From: Sorghum bicolor
Taxonomy: Eukaryota; Streptophyta; Magnoliopsida; Poales; Poaceae
Reading direction: 5' to 3'
Assembly (NCBI RefSeq): GCF_000003195.3
Contig: NC_012872.2
Span: forward strand, 57,145,695-57,209,694
Length of the DNA stretch: 64,000 bases
Under the pieces are notes generated by a model that had not been told where the DNA came from, ran no database searches, and saw nothing but the letters and a program-made list of their open reading frames with translations. Every line of letters begins with the position of its first letter. Position 1 is the stretch's first letter. The translations under genes were made by a program, and so were the position numbers. This document shows positions 54,011 through 62,693 of this stretch, one piece after another.

Positions 54011-55251
54011 GTCTCTATTCCGTTCGTTTTTTCACGTTTAAAATGTCTGGCACATGGGTCCTGACTAGAAAAATGTCCTTTTTGCCCTTCTCCTCTCGGG
54101 CTGGACGGCAGCAGAGCGAAGGGTGATGGCTTGTTGTTGATAGCAATGCTTGCAAGTGCCTTCTTCTTGGATGCCTTGTCATCATCACTTGAATCATCAT
54201 CCGAAGAAGCATCACTATCCCATGTCACAACATAGGATCCACCCTTCTTCTTCTTCTTGAAGACCATCTTCTTGTCCTTCTTTTCTTTCTTCTCCTTCTT
54301 GTTCTTCTTTTCATGCTCATCATGATCACTATTATATGGACAATCCGCCACAATATGATCGGGGCTCTTGCATTTGTAGCATAGCCTCACATATTCCTTG
54401 TTCTTGGAGTTGTCCCTTCTTTTTCTTGTATGGTAGCCCTTCTTCTTCATCATCTTGCCAAACTTGCGGACAAAGAGTGCTAATGCTTCATCATCACTAT
54501 CATCATTGGAGCACTCCTCATCACTTGATTCTTCTTTCTTGGCCTTGCCCTTGTTCTTGCTCTTGGATGAAGAGCTAGCTTTGAATGCTACACTCTTCTT
54601 CTTCTTGTCATCCTCATCCTTCTTCATGACCTCATCATCATCACTATCATTGTATTGATCTTCGGTCATGACATCTCCAAGTACCTCATTAGGAGATACA
54701 CCGGTCAATCCACCTCTAAAGATGATTGTTCTCAATGTCTTGAACCTCTTGGGCAAGCACATCAAGAACTTGTGAATGAAATCCTCATCCTTTACTTTCT
54801 CACCAAGGCCCTTGAGATCATTGATGATGACTTGGAGCCTATAGAACATCTCCGGTATGGACTCATCATCCTTCATCTTGAAGTTGGATAGCTTGTCCTT
54901 GAGCATGTACAACTTGGCACTTTTTACCGTTGTAGTGCCTTCATATGTTTCTTCTAGTCTTGTCCATACTTCACTTGCCTTCTCAAGATCTTTGACTTGT
55001 TCAAACAGTTTTGAATCAATGCCATTGTAAATTGTGTTGAGAGCCATAGTATTGCATTGTTTGTTGGCTCTCTCATTGTCGGTAGGGTTGGCGGGGTCAA
55101 GGATCACAAAATCATTCTCCGTGACTTCCCACACTCTATCATTGATTGATCCAAGGTATATTTTCATTTTTCTCTTCCAATAGTCAAAAGAACTTGTGCC
55201 ATCAAAGAATGGTGGTTTGCCCCCAACATGGTTGAACACTATTTGAGCCAT
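54004..55251 (-). pseudogene. Copia-type gag fragment (UBN2 domain plus CCHC) with foreign C-terminus
   Basis: A 415-residue open frame. Residues 1 to about 200 are a UBN2/Retrotran_gag_2 domain (FDGTSSFDYWKRKMKIYLGS, WTRLEETYEGT, LPKRF). Acidic and lysine-rich linkers flank one zinc knuckle, CYKCKSPDHIVADC. This is the nucleocapsid-like part of a Ty1/copia polyprotein. The frame stays typical up to NNKPS. The last ~40 residues come from another repeat: the sequence encoding them runs into the inverted-repeat arm at 53890-54010. No protease, integrase or reverse transcriptase follows, so the element is truncated. The start ATG lies 45 bases after the primer-binding site, as expected. Confidence 0.85.
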
Positions 55252-55295
55252 AATTTGAGCACCGAGGTTGTTAAGCCTTCACAAACGGTGACCAC

Positions 55296-55308
55296 GGCTT
55301 TGATACCA
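55296..55308 (-). other. Primer-binding site for initiator tRNA-Met
   Basis: TGGTATCAAAGCC read on the minus strand, starting two bases inside the LTR end. It is the standard copia PBS (TGGTATCAGAGC type) with one change. Confidence 0.8.
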
Positions 55309-55310
55309 CT

Positions 55311-57212
55311 TGAAAGGTCCTAATATGGCTAGAGGGGGGTGAATAGCCTATTTAAAAATTCTACAAACTCACTAGAGCAAAAGGTTAGTAAATAATAAAG
55401 CGAAGCTTTTTGCTCTAGCTCTAAAGGGGTGTTTGCAAGCCACCTACCCAACAATTCTAGTTGCTAAGATCTCTATGCACACAAGAACTAAGTCTCTACA
55501 CGTTACACTAGAGAACTAAGCTACACAAGTCAAAGTAAGCAACTAAACTAATTACACTAGTTTGCGGTAAGTAAAGATAAGATGAGATATTTACACCGCC
55601 GTGTAGGGGATGAACCAATCACCAATATAAACAATCAAGCACCGGGAGAATGCCAATCAAACACAATTGAGACACCGATTTTTCTCCCGAGGTTCACGTG
55701 CTTGCCGGCACACTACGTCCCCGTTGTGTCGACCAACACTTGGTGGTTCGGTGGCTAAGAGGTGTAGCACGAACCTCGTTCTCACTAGGACACCACAAGA
55801 ACCTACCCACAAGTGAGGTAGCTCAATGACACGAGCAATCCACTAATGTTGCCTTTGGCTCTCCGCCGAGGTAGGCACAAATCTCTCACAATCACCGGGA
55901 GATGGCCACGAACAATCACCAACTCGTGCCAATCCTCCTCCGTTGCTCCAAGCCGTCTAGGTGGCGGCAACCACCAAGAGTAACAAGAAAACCGCAGCCA
56001 AATCGATCCCCAAGTGCCACTAGATGCAATCACTCAAGCAAATGCACTTGGAATCACTCCCAATCTCACAAAGATGTTTAATCTATGAAGGAGATGAGTG
56101 GGAGGAGTTTGCTTAGGCTCACAAGGATGTCAAGTATGTTAGAATGCCAAGAGTATAAGCCCCAAGCCGGCCAAACACGTATATATAGCCCCTCAAACAA
56201 ATAGAGCCGTTGGCTCTTTCACTGGGCAAAACTCGGGGGCACCGGACGCTCACAGGGAGCCACCGGACGCTCAACACCCAGCGTCCGGTGCTCAGCTGAC
56301 CGCCACGTGTCACTAGCCGTTTGAAGTCGACCGTTGCCGCCAACGGCTACTTCGCACGCGCGCCTGCACAGCACCACCGGACGATGGGCACCGGACGGTC
56401 CGGTGCTCACCGGACTCGTGCGCAGAGAGTTTGTCAAACTCACGACCTCACCGGACGCTAGGCACCGGACGGTCCGGTGCTCACCGGACTCGTGCGCAGA
56501 GAGGGTTGCAAAAACCCCTCACACCGGACGCTAACCACCGGACGCTCTCAGAGTGCGTCCGGTGCTTAACCCTAGCAGGGTCAAGCTCACCGGACGCTGA
56601 AGCCAGCGTCCGGTGCCTCCGCACACAGCGTCCGGTGAGTGTTTCTCAGTGAGAAAACACTCCCGCGACTTCTCTAAATTTCCCACCGGCGCAAATAGAA
56701 AAAATATGCACTTCATTTTCTCGAAAAGCGCCGAATCTTCAAACTTCAACTCCCTTCTCAAAGTGTGCCAACACCACAATGTGTAAACCAACATGTGCAC
56801 GTGTGTTAGCATTTTCACAATCATTTTCTTCGAAGGAGTTAAGTTAGCTCACTAGGTTCTAAATGCATGCACAAGAACAATGACACCTAGTGGCACTTGA
56901 TAACCGCTTAGCCAAAGAATTCCCCTCTTTATAGTACGGCTATCTATCCTAAATGTGATCACACCCTCTATGGTGTCTTGATCACTAAAACCAAAACCCT
57001 AAGCAATACCTTTGCCTTGATCTCCATAGGGTTTGTTTTTCTCTTTCTTCTTTTCCAAGTTGAGCACTTGATCATCTTGTGGTCATCACCATGATCATCA
57101 CTTGCTCCATCACTTGGCATGTACCAACCTTATTAAGTCTACACACACTTAGTATAGAGGTTACTACTTAGGGTTTCATCAATTATCCAAAACCAAACTA
57201 GGGCTTTCAACA
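55311..57212 (-). repeat. 1.9-kb copia LTR
   Basis: On the minus strand it starts TGTTGAAAGCCCTAG and ends GGACCTTTCA, so it has TG...CA termini, and it is followed by the PBS. It is 1,902 bases long, large for copia. It contains the CACCGGACG-rich array at about 56230-56640. No second LTR is seen in the window, so age cannot be estimated from LTR divergence. Confidence 0.8.
56230..56640. repeat. CACCGGACG / CGTCCGGTG palindromic array in the LTR
   Basis: At least 15 copies of CACCGGACG or its complement in both orientations in 400 bases, many forming palindromes such as CACCGGACGGTCCGGTG. One 51-base unit is duplicated at 56379-56429 and 56453-56503 (74-base period, ending CTCGTGCGCAGAGAG). 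It contrasts with the AT-richer rest of the LTR. Confidence 0.85.
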
Positions 57213-57249
57213 GGGAATCTGAAAATTTTTTGAAAACTAAACAAGGCCT
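57213..57249. repeat. Right-end fragment of a GGCCTTGTTTAGTT-family MITE
   Basis: GAAAATTTTTTGAAAACTAAACAAGGCC (ends TAAACAAGGCC) abuts the LTR. Only the right tip is present, as if the LTR element had landed in or replaced a MITE. Confidence 0.6.
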
Positions 57250-57258
57250 AAATAAACA

Positions 57259-57490
57259 GGCCTTGTTTACTTCTACCCAAAACTTAAAATTTTTCAAGAT
57301 TCCCCGTCATATCGAATCTTTAGACGTATGCATGGAGCATTAAATATAGATGAAAATAAAAACTAATTGCACAGTTTAGTTAAAATTTACGAGACGAATC
57401 ATTTAAGTATAGCTAGTCTATGGTTGGACAATAATTATCATAAAGACACAAACAAACGAAAGTGCTATAATATCGTGAAATTTTTCTCTT
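57259..57490. mobile_element. MITE of the GGCCTTGTTTAGTT family, right end decayed
   Basis: Starts GGCCTTGTTTACTTC and carries the family interior; the right terminus is not recognisable before the next copy begins at 57501. Confidence 0.7.
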
Positions 57491-57500
57491 CTAGAACTTA

Positions 57501-57744
57501 GGCCTTGTTTAGTTCCAAAAAAAATTTGTAAAACTTTTTAGATTTCTCGTCACATCAAATCTATAGACGCATGCATTGAGCATTAAATATAAATAAAAAT
57601 AAAAACTAATTACACAGTTCACATGTAATTTGCGAGACAAAACTTTTGAACCTAATCAGTCCATAATTAGACAATATTTGTCAAATAAAAATAAAAATGC
57701 TACAACTATTTTATCAAAATTAAATTTTTGAACTAAACAACGCC
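57501..57744. mobile_element. MITE of the GGCCTTGTTTAGTT family
   Basis: Complete, 244 bp, from GGCCTTGTTTAGTTCC to AACTAAACAACGCC. Confidence 0.85.
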
Positions 57745-57789
57745 TTAAACACGGCCACAACCATGCAAAGAAGCTAGGGAAGCAGCGTA

Positions 57790-58024
57790 CTCCCTCAGTC
57801 CCAAAAAAAGTGAGGTTTTTTTATTTTTAGAAATCATGTTTGACCGTTCGTATTATTCAAAAATTTTATTTAAATTATAAAATAAATAAATTATTAGTAA
57901 AGTATCTCTAATGATAAAATACGTCTTTACAAAATATATAATATTTATGAAAAAATATAAATAAGACGGATGATCAAACAAGATGTCTGAAATTCTAAAA
58001 CGACACTCTTTTGGACGGAGGAAG
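57790..58024. mobile_element. Stowaway-like MITE
   Basis: Flanked by TA (57788-57789 and 58025-58026). It begins CTCCCTCAGTCCCAAAAAAA and ends CACTCTTTTGGACGGAGGAAG. Confidence 0.8.
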
Positions 58025-58344
58025 TACGCCCGAAGCCAGTTGAATGAAGCAATAATTGTTGTACGGACGTTGGTCGACGTAGGCGCCACGGTGTCATGAT
58101 TAAGCGCTAAGCGTGTCCACATACGACATTATAGATGGGACCATCCTTTACCAATCTCCAAGCAGCGGGTGCACCCTCTACCACACGATCAAGGTGGGCA
58201 CGTAACGCCGCTTGCAAAAAATTCACGTTGGCACAACGCATCTTCGTCAGTGGCACTGGGGACAAAAAATTTTTGTTCTCGAGACCAAGTGGTCCAGGGG
58301 CATTGAAGTCTATTGTCAGGCCAGTTAACTGACGTTAGGCTTCA

Positions 58345-58455
58345 AAATGGACGGAATGGCACACGGGTATAGTCGAAGATGAAGTTGGGCACAGCGGTGC
58401 GAAACAACTTTTTAGTGACTTGATGATTTGGTCAATCATTTATAATGTCATACAG
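58345..58455. repeat. Arm of a distant inverted repeat (partner 53890-54010)
   Basis: Contains GGAATGGCACACGGGTATAG, TCGAAGATGAAGTTGGG, ACAGCGGTGCGAAACAACTT and TTTGGTCAATCATT in direct order, complementary to the partner arm with a few differences. Confidence 0.8.
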
Positions 58456-58603
58456 GTAAAAAGCTCTCCTCCCAATCCCATTGCCCTCGATGCCAATGGA
58501 AGGGCTCAACAGTTGCAGAGCGGGACGCGTGATCACGAGCACACTGTGCGAACGTGAGACGCCTGGCAGGGCGGCGGATGCTCTACCACTCCGAGCGCAC
58601 GAC

Positions 58604-58636
58604 GGTGTGCGTGTGCGTGTGCGTGTGCGTGTGCGT
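58604..58636. repeat. (GTGTGC)n microsatellite
   Basis: Five or so uninterrupted hexamer units; likely polymorphic in length. Confidence 0.85.
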
Positions 58637-59012
58637 AGCACGGTGGCTATCGTTGGCCGCCTGCCCTTCACGAGTGCGGGCTCGACGATGGCTGCGCTGA
58701 CGACCTCAGTGTGGTGCACAACGATGGTGCCCAGAGCTGTGAGGACGAGCCCGGATGTCACTGATAGGAAGAAGAGGAAAGGGAATTAAAAAAAATTATG
58801 GAAGAACCTTCAAAAAAAAGAAAATAGGATCTGTTGGAGCTTGTATTTTGGCTTTAATCCCCTATATTGCGTGATATAGGAAAAACGGATGGGTTTAAAT
58901 CAATCGGATGCTCTTAGATCCGTGGCTTAAAAAGTTGATACTTCGCAGATTTGTTAATGACTTTATCATGCAATATTTATATGTTTTCTCGGTGAAAAGA
59001 CTTATCGAATTG

Positions 59013-59278
59013 GGCCTTGTTTACTTCCAAAATTTTTTATAAAATATAAACAATAGCATTTTCATTTATATTTAACAAATATTGTTCAATCATGGACTAA
59101 CTAAATTCAAAAGATTCGACTCGCAAATTATAGATAAACTGTGTAATTAGTTATTTTTTTGAACGCAATAATTAGTTATTTTTAATCTATATTTAATGTT
59201 TTATGCATATGTCATAAGATTCGATGTGATAAAGAATATGAAGAATTTTACAAAATATTTTGGGAACTAAACAAAGCA
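59013..59278. mobile_element. MITE of the GGCCTTGTTTAGTT family
   Basis: Starts GGCCTTGTTTACTTCC and ends GGAACTAAACAAAGC. A short internal repeat of TAATTAGTTATTTTT is present near 59135-59180. Confidence 0.8.
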
Positions 59279-59280
59279 TA

Positions 59281-59490
59281 GGCCTTGTTTAATTCATTTC
59301 GAAAACCAAAAAGTTTTCAAGATTTCCTGTCATATCGAATCTTTCGACACATGAAAATAAAAACTAAATGTACAATTTACCTGTAAATTTCGAGACGAAT
59401 CTTTTGATTCTAATTAGTCTATAATTAAATAATATTTATCACAAATAAACGAAAATACTATCGTAGCAAAATTCAAAACTTTTTCCATCT
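59281..59490. mobile_element. MITE of the GGCCTTGTTTAGTT family, right end decayed
   Basis: Starts GGCCTTGTTTAATTC and has the family interior, in the opposite internal orientation to the copy before it; the right end is lost where the next copy starts. Confidence 0.75.
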
Positions 59491-59492
59491 AA

Positions 59493-59722
59493 GGCCTTAT
59501 TTAGTTCACAAAATTTTTGGTTTTTGACTACTGTAACACTTTCGTTTTTATTTGACAAACATTGTCTAATCATGGAGTAACTAGATTTAAAAGATTCATC
59601 TCACAAATTACAGATAAACCGTACAATTAATTTTTATTTTTATCTATATTTAATGCTCCATGCATACGACCAAAGATTCGATGTGATGGAAAATCTTGAA
59701 AATTTTTACGAACTCAACAACC
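59493..59722. mobile_element. MITE of the GGCCTTGTTTAGTT family
   Basis: Starts GGCCTTATTTAGTTCAC; the right end is degraded (TTTTTACGAACTCAACAA). It is the third consecutive copy and abuts the upstream part of UGT duplication copy 2. Confidence 0.75.
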
Positions 59723-60030
59723 GGAAGACCACGGCGCATGCGCGGCTGTTCGGTGGGCTGTGGGCAGTCGCGTTCATACAAAAGTCAAATTGGGCCTACT
59801 TTCTGGTTGACGTGGACGCTGACCCACACGGCCACACCACAATAACATGGGACTGGTGCAAGTACCCTCTAGAACTTGACTGCCTGCCCTGTCCCCAAGA
59901 CTCGTGCTATTCGCGGTCCGTTGCCAGGAACTGCAGCAGATCGCCGGAAAAATTCGAGGTGACATGTTACGTAAGCAATGACGAAACGGACGGGTACTTT
60001 TTCGAGAGTCGCGTTCCTGGTTCCTGCGTG
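59723..60030. repeat. Far-upstream block of the UGT duplication, copy 2
   Basis: 59777-59860 matches 45270-45345, and about 59920-59995 (TCCGTTGCCRGGAAC, AAATTCGAGGTGACATGTTA, GTAAGCAATGACGAAACGG) matches about 46695-46770. Copy 2 keeps these blocks joined; in copy 1 they are split by MITEs. Although the stretch is open for about 100 codons, copy 1 does not preserve a frame, so I do not call it coding. Confidence 0.75.
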
Positions 60031-60039
60031 CAAAGTACG

Positions 60040-60270
60040 GTCTTTTGTTTCAAAATTTTTTAAAATTTTTCATCACATCGAATTTTGCAGTATATAATAT
60101 TAAATATAGATAAAAACAAAAATTAAGTGTACAGTTTGTCTGTAAATTATGAGATAAATCTTTTGAACTTAGTTAGTTCATAAAAATTTAATTAGATAAT
60201 ATTTATCAAATAAAAACAAAAGTGCTACAATATAAAAAAAAATAAAAATTTTGAGAAGTGAACCAGGCCT
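60040..60270. mobile_element. Partial MITE of the GGCCTTGTTTAGTT family
   Basis: Family interior (TTTTCATCACATCGAATTTTG, ATTAAATATAG, CTGTAAATTATGAGATAAAT) without clean termini. Confidence 0.6.
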
Positions 60271-60336
60271 ACGTCGATCACCCCTATTTGCGGCTTTGCG
60301 CAGCAGTGCGAGCGCGAAGAATTTTTTTACTCTCTC

Positions 60337-60631
60337 GAGCATCCTCAACCGTTTTGCAAATAAGCTTTGCATTCATGTATTTGCAAAAAAGTCTTAAAAA
60401 CACTTATCCAACGGTTTGGCATTTAGACTTTGCAATTTTGTTAACTTGGCAAAAAGAGATGAAGGATTGGCATATATGCCAAACCTGTTCACACTTGACA
60501 TTGGTAAATTGGCGCGAAGTGATTAATGCCAAACCATTGGAGATTGTCTCTTTTCACCTTTGCCATATTTTTTGAGACTTAGCAAACTCCCTCATTTGCC
60601 AAACCAATTATGCAAAATGGTTGGGATGCTC
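60337..60631. mobile_element. Tourist-like MITE with GAGCATCC ends
   Basis: A 295-bp element. The left GAGCATCCTCAACCGTTTTG pairs with the right CAAAATGGTTGGGATGCTC. TAA follows on the right; the left copy of the target is mutated. The interior is rich in TTTGCCAA-type words, like 1-620. Confidence 0.75.
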
Positions 60632-60639
60632 TAACTGCA

Positions 60640-61090
60640 GATGAAGCGGAGTAACGAGGCGAGCTTAGCTTGGTGGGGGATCGGAAATCACGATCACGCA
60701 CGGCACAGGAGCCAGTGGATGTTTATTATCTGAACTTCTGAAGCATCCCTTCACTGCAGCGCATTGCTCATTCGTGGAATACATGGAATTCAGCTGGTAG
60801 TTAAACTCTACGCTTACGAAAACACTGTAAAATCTACCACTTGCGTGCAGTCTTGCAGAGACTCTTAAACTCTTGCGAGTGAAGCTACACACTTGGAGGG
60901 CACCCCAAGTAATTGGATCATTGGAGGCTTTGCTGGGATGGAGATCACCAAGTCATACAAGAGCATTCTTCTCTTCCTGGATGACGTCAGGTAGTATAAT
61001 AATTGATAATTCCGTCAGGTAGTACATTCAATAATCACTCCGTCCACAAAAACAATGCAATTCTCGCCACAATCATCTGGAATATGCATC
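60640..61090. other. Upstream region of UGT copy 2
   Basis: About 60640-60660 (CTGCAGATGAAGCGGAGTAACGAGGC, core GAAGCGGAGTAACGAGGC) matches about 46816-46833 of copy 1. 60900-61020 matches the right edge of the window (63886-63975). GTCAGGTAGTA occurs twice (60986 and 61014). No ORF of note. Confidence 0.6.
60982..60989 (+). promoter_or_regulatory. TGACGTCA palindrome upstream of UGT copy 2
   Basis: A perfect bZIP (TGA-factor) core about 230 bases before the ATG. The aligned sites in copy 1 (GATTCGTCA, about 46904) and copy 3 (GATTCCGTCA, about 63951) lack it. Confidence 0.4.
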
Positions 61091-61091
61091 C

Positions 61092-61099
61092 TATAAATA
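61092..61099 (+). promoter_or_regulatory. TATA box of UGT copy 2
   Basis: TATAAATA 119 bases before the ATG at 61218. It lies in sequence not shared with copy 1, after a Stowaway-like ATCACTCCGTCCACAAAAAC fragment (61035-61054). Confidence 0.65.
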
Positions 61100-61217
61100 C
61101 AGTAAGTGCAGGGCTATCTTCCGCCAAAACATTCCAGATTTCTTGCTAGTCCACTTTCTAGCTACGCACCCGTCCTTCCAATAGCGCAGCTTCGCCGGCG
61201 CCGGCACGCAGCTAGCC

Positions 61218-62693
61218 ATGGCCATCAAAGATGAGCTGCAGCCGTTGCACATCCTCTTCTTCCCATTCCTCGCGCCAGGGCACCTCATCCCGATCGCCGA
61301 CATGGCCGCGCTCTTCGCTGCCCGAGGCGTCAAGTGCACCATCCTCACCACCCCGGTGAACGCCCAAGTCATCCGCTCCGCGGTGGACCACGCCAACGAC
61401 GCCTCCCGCGGCACCGATGGCGCCCTGGCCATCGACATCGCCGTCGTGCCTTTCCCTGACGTCGGGCTGCCACCCGGCGTCGAGAGCGGCCCGGCCCTTA
61501 ATTCCATGGAGGACCGCGAAAAGTTCTCCCACGCCGCCCAGTTACTCCGCGACCCGTTCGACCGGTTCTTGGTGGAGAATCGCCCCGACGCCGTGGTGAG
61601 CGACAGCTTCTTCGACTGGTCAGTCGACGCCGCCGCGGAGCACGGCGTCCCGCGGATAGCGTTCCTCGGCATCAGCTTGTTCGCGCGGTCCTGCAGCGAC
61701 ACCATGTTGCGCAACAACCCAGTGGAGGCCGCCCCCGACGACCCGGACGCGCCCGTGCTGCTTCCGGGCCTGCCGCACCGCGTCGAGCTGAAGCGGAGCC
61801 AGATGATGGAGCCCAAGAAGCGGCCGGAGCACTGGGCCTTCTTCCAGCGCGTCAACGCCGCGGACCAGAGGAGCTACGGCGAGGTGTTCAACAGCTTCCA
61901 CGAGCTGGAGCCGGACTACTTGGAGCACTACACCACGACGCTCGGGCGCCGCGCGTGGCTCGTCGGGCCGGTCGCGCTCGCCAGCAAGGACGCGGCGACG
62001 AGGGGCGCCGGCAACGGTCTCTCGCCGGACGCGGACGGCTGCCAGCAGTGGCTCGACACCAAGCCGGAGGGCTCGGTGCTGTACGTGTCCTTCGGCACGC
62101 TGTCCCATTTCTCGCCGCCCGAGCTGCGCGAGCTCGCACGCGGCCTCGACATGTCCGGCAAGAACTTCGTCTGGGTCATCAACGGCGGCGCGGAGACAGA
62201 GGAATCGGAATGGATGCCCGATGGGTTCGCGGAGCTGATGGCGTGCGGCGACCGTGGCTTCATCATCCGGGGCTGGGCGCCGCAGATGGTGATCCTGACC
62301 CACCCGGCAGTGGGCGGGTTCGTGACGCACTGCGGGTGGAACTCGACGCTGGAGGCCGTGAGCGCCGGCGTGCCTATGGTGACGTGGCCACGGTACGCCG
62401 ACCAGTTCTACAACGAGAAGCTGGTGGTGGAGCTGCTCAAGGTCGGTGTCGGCGTGGGGTCCACGGACTACGCGTCGAAGCTGGAGACGCGGCGCGTGAT
62501 CGGCGGCGAGGTGATCGCGGAGGCCATCGGAAGAGTGATGGGCGATGGCGAGGACGCGGAGGCAATACGGGAGAAGGCCCAGGAGCTCGGGGGGAAGGCC
62601 AGGCGCGCGGTGGCGAAGGGTGGGTCATCTTATGATGATGTCGGACGGTTAGTGGACGAGCTGATGGCTCGCAGGAGCTCCGTCAATGTCTGA
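61218..62693 (+). CDS. UDP-glycosyltransferase, family 1, UGT73-like (copy 2)
   Basis: Intronless, 491 residues, collinear with copy 1 and about 91% identical. The catalytic His22 and Asp129 and the PSPG box (353-396, ending in Gln) are all kept, so it should be active and use the same donor. Differences cluster in the N-terminal acceptor half: SFFDWSVD for SFFVWSAD (130-137), a run of six changes in LGISLFARSCSDTMLR (150-165), and KRSQMME and FFQRVN near 200-220. That pattern, with a nearly unchanged donor site, fits diverging acceptor preference; this is inference. The 3' end matches copy 1 to the stop, with sequence similarity ending shortly after. The promoter differs from copy 1 in its TATA box and in a TGACGTCA site. 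Confidence 0.93.
   Translation: MAIKDELQPLHILFFPFLAPGHLIPIADMAALFAARGVKCTILTTPVNAQVIRSAVDHANDASRGTDGALAIDIAVVPFPDVGLPPGVESGPALNSMEDREKFSHAAQLLRDPFDRFLVENRPDAVVSDSFFDWSVDAAAEHGVPRIAFLGISLFARSCSDTMLRNNPVEAAPDDPDAPVLLPGLPHRVELKRSQMMEPKKRPEHWAFFQRVNAADQRSYGEVFNSFHELEPDYLEHYTTTLGRRAWLVGPVALASKDAATRGAGNGLSPDADGCQQWLDTKPEGSVLYVSFGTLSHFSPPELRELARGLDMSGKNFVWVINGGAETEESEWMPDGFAELMACGDRGFIIRGWAPQMVILTHPAVGGFVTHCGWNSTLEAVSAGVPMVTWPRYADQFYNEKLVVELLKVGVGVGSTDYASKLETRRVIGGEVIAEAIGRVMGDGEDAEAIREKAQELGGKARRAVAKGGSSYDDVGRLVDELMARRSSVNV

Larger units (their letters stand above)
54110..57212 (-). mobile_element. Truncated copia-type LTR retrotransposon
   Basis: Contains, in minus-strand order, one LTR (57212-55311), a primer-binding site, and a gag gene cut off near 54115. 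The pol region, polypurine tract and second LTR are absent within the window. The right boundary of gag is where family-like protein gives way to the flanking repeat, so 54110 is approximate. Confidence 0.8.
58028..59012. other. Intergenic region, no gene called
   Basis: Includes the inverted-repeat arm 58345-58455 and a GTGTGC microsatellite. A GC-rich patch (about 58470-58770) is open on both strands for about 100 codons across the microsatellite, with no domain. Confidence 0.4.

Noticed and set aside
59653..60063. A 136-codon plus-strand frame
   Set aside because: It starts inside a MITE, crosses the duplicated UGT-upstream block and ends in another MITE. The homologous block in copy 1 has no frame.
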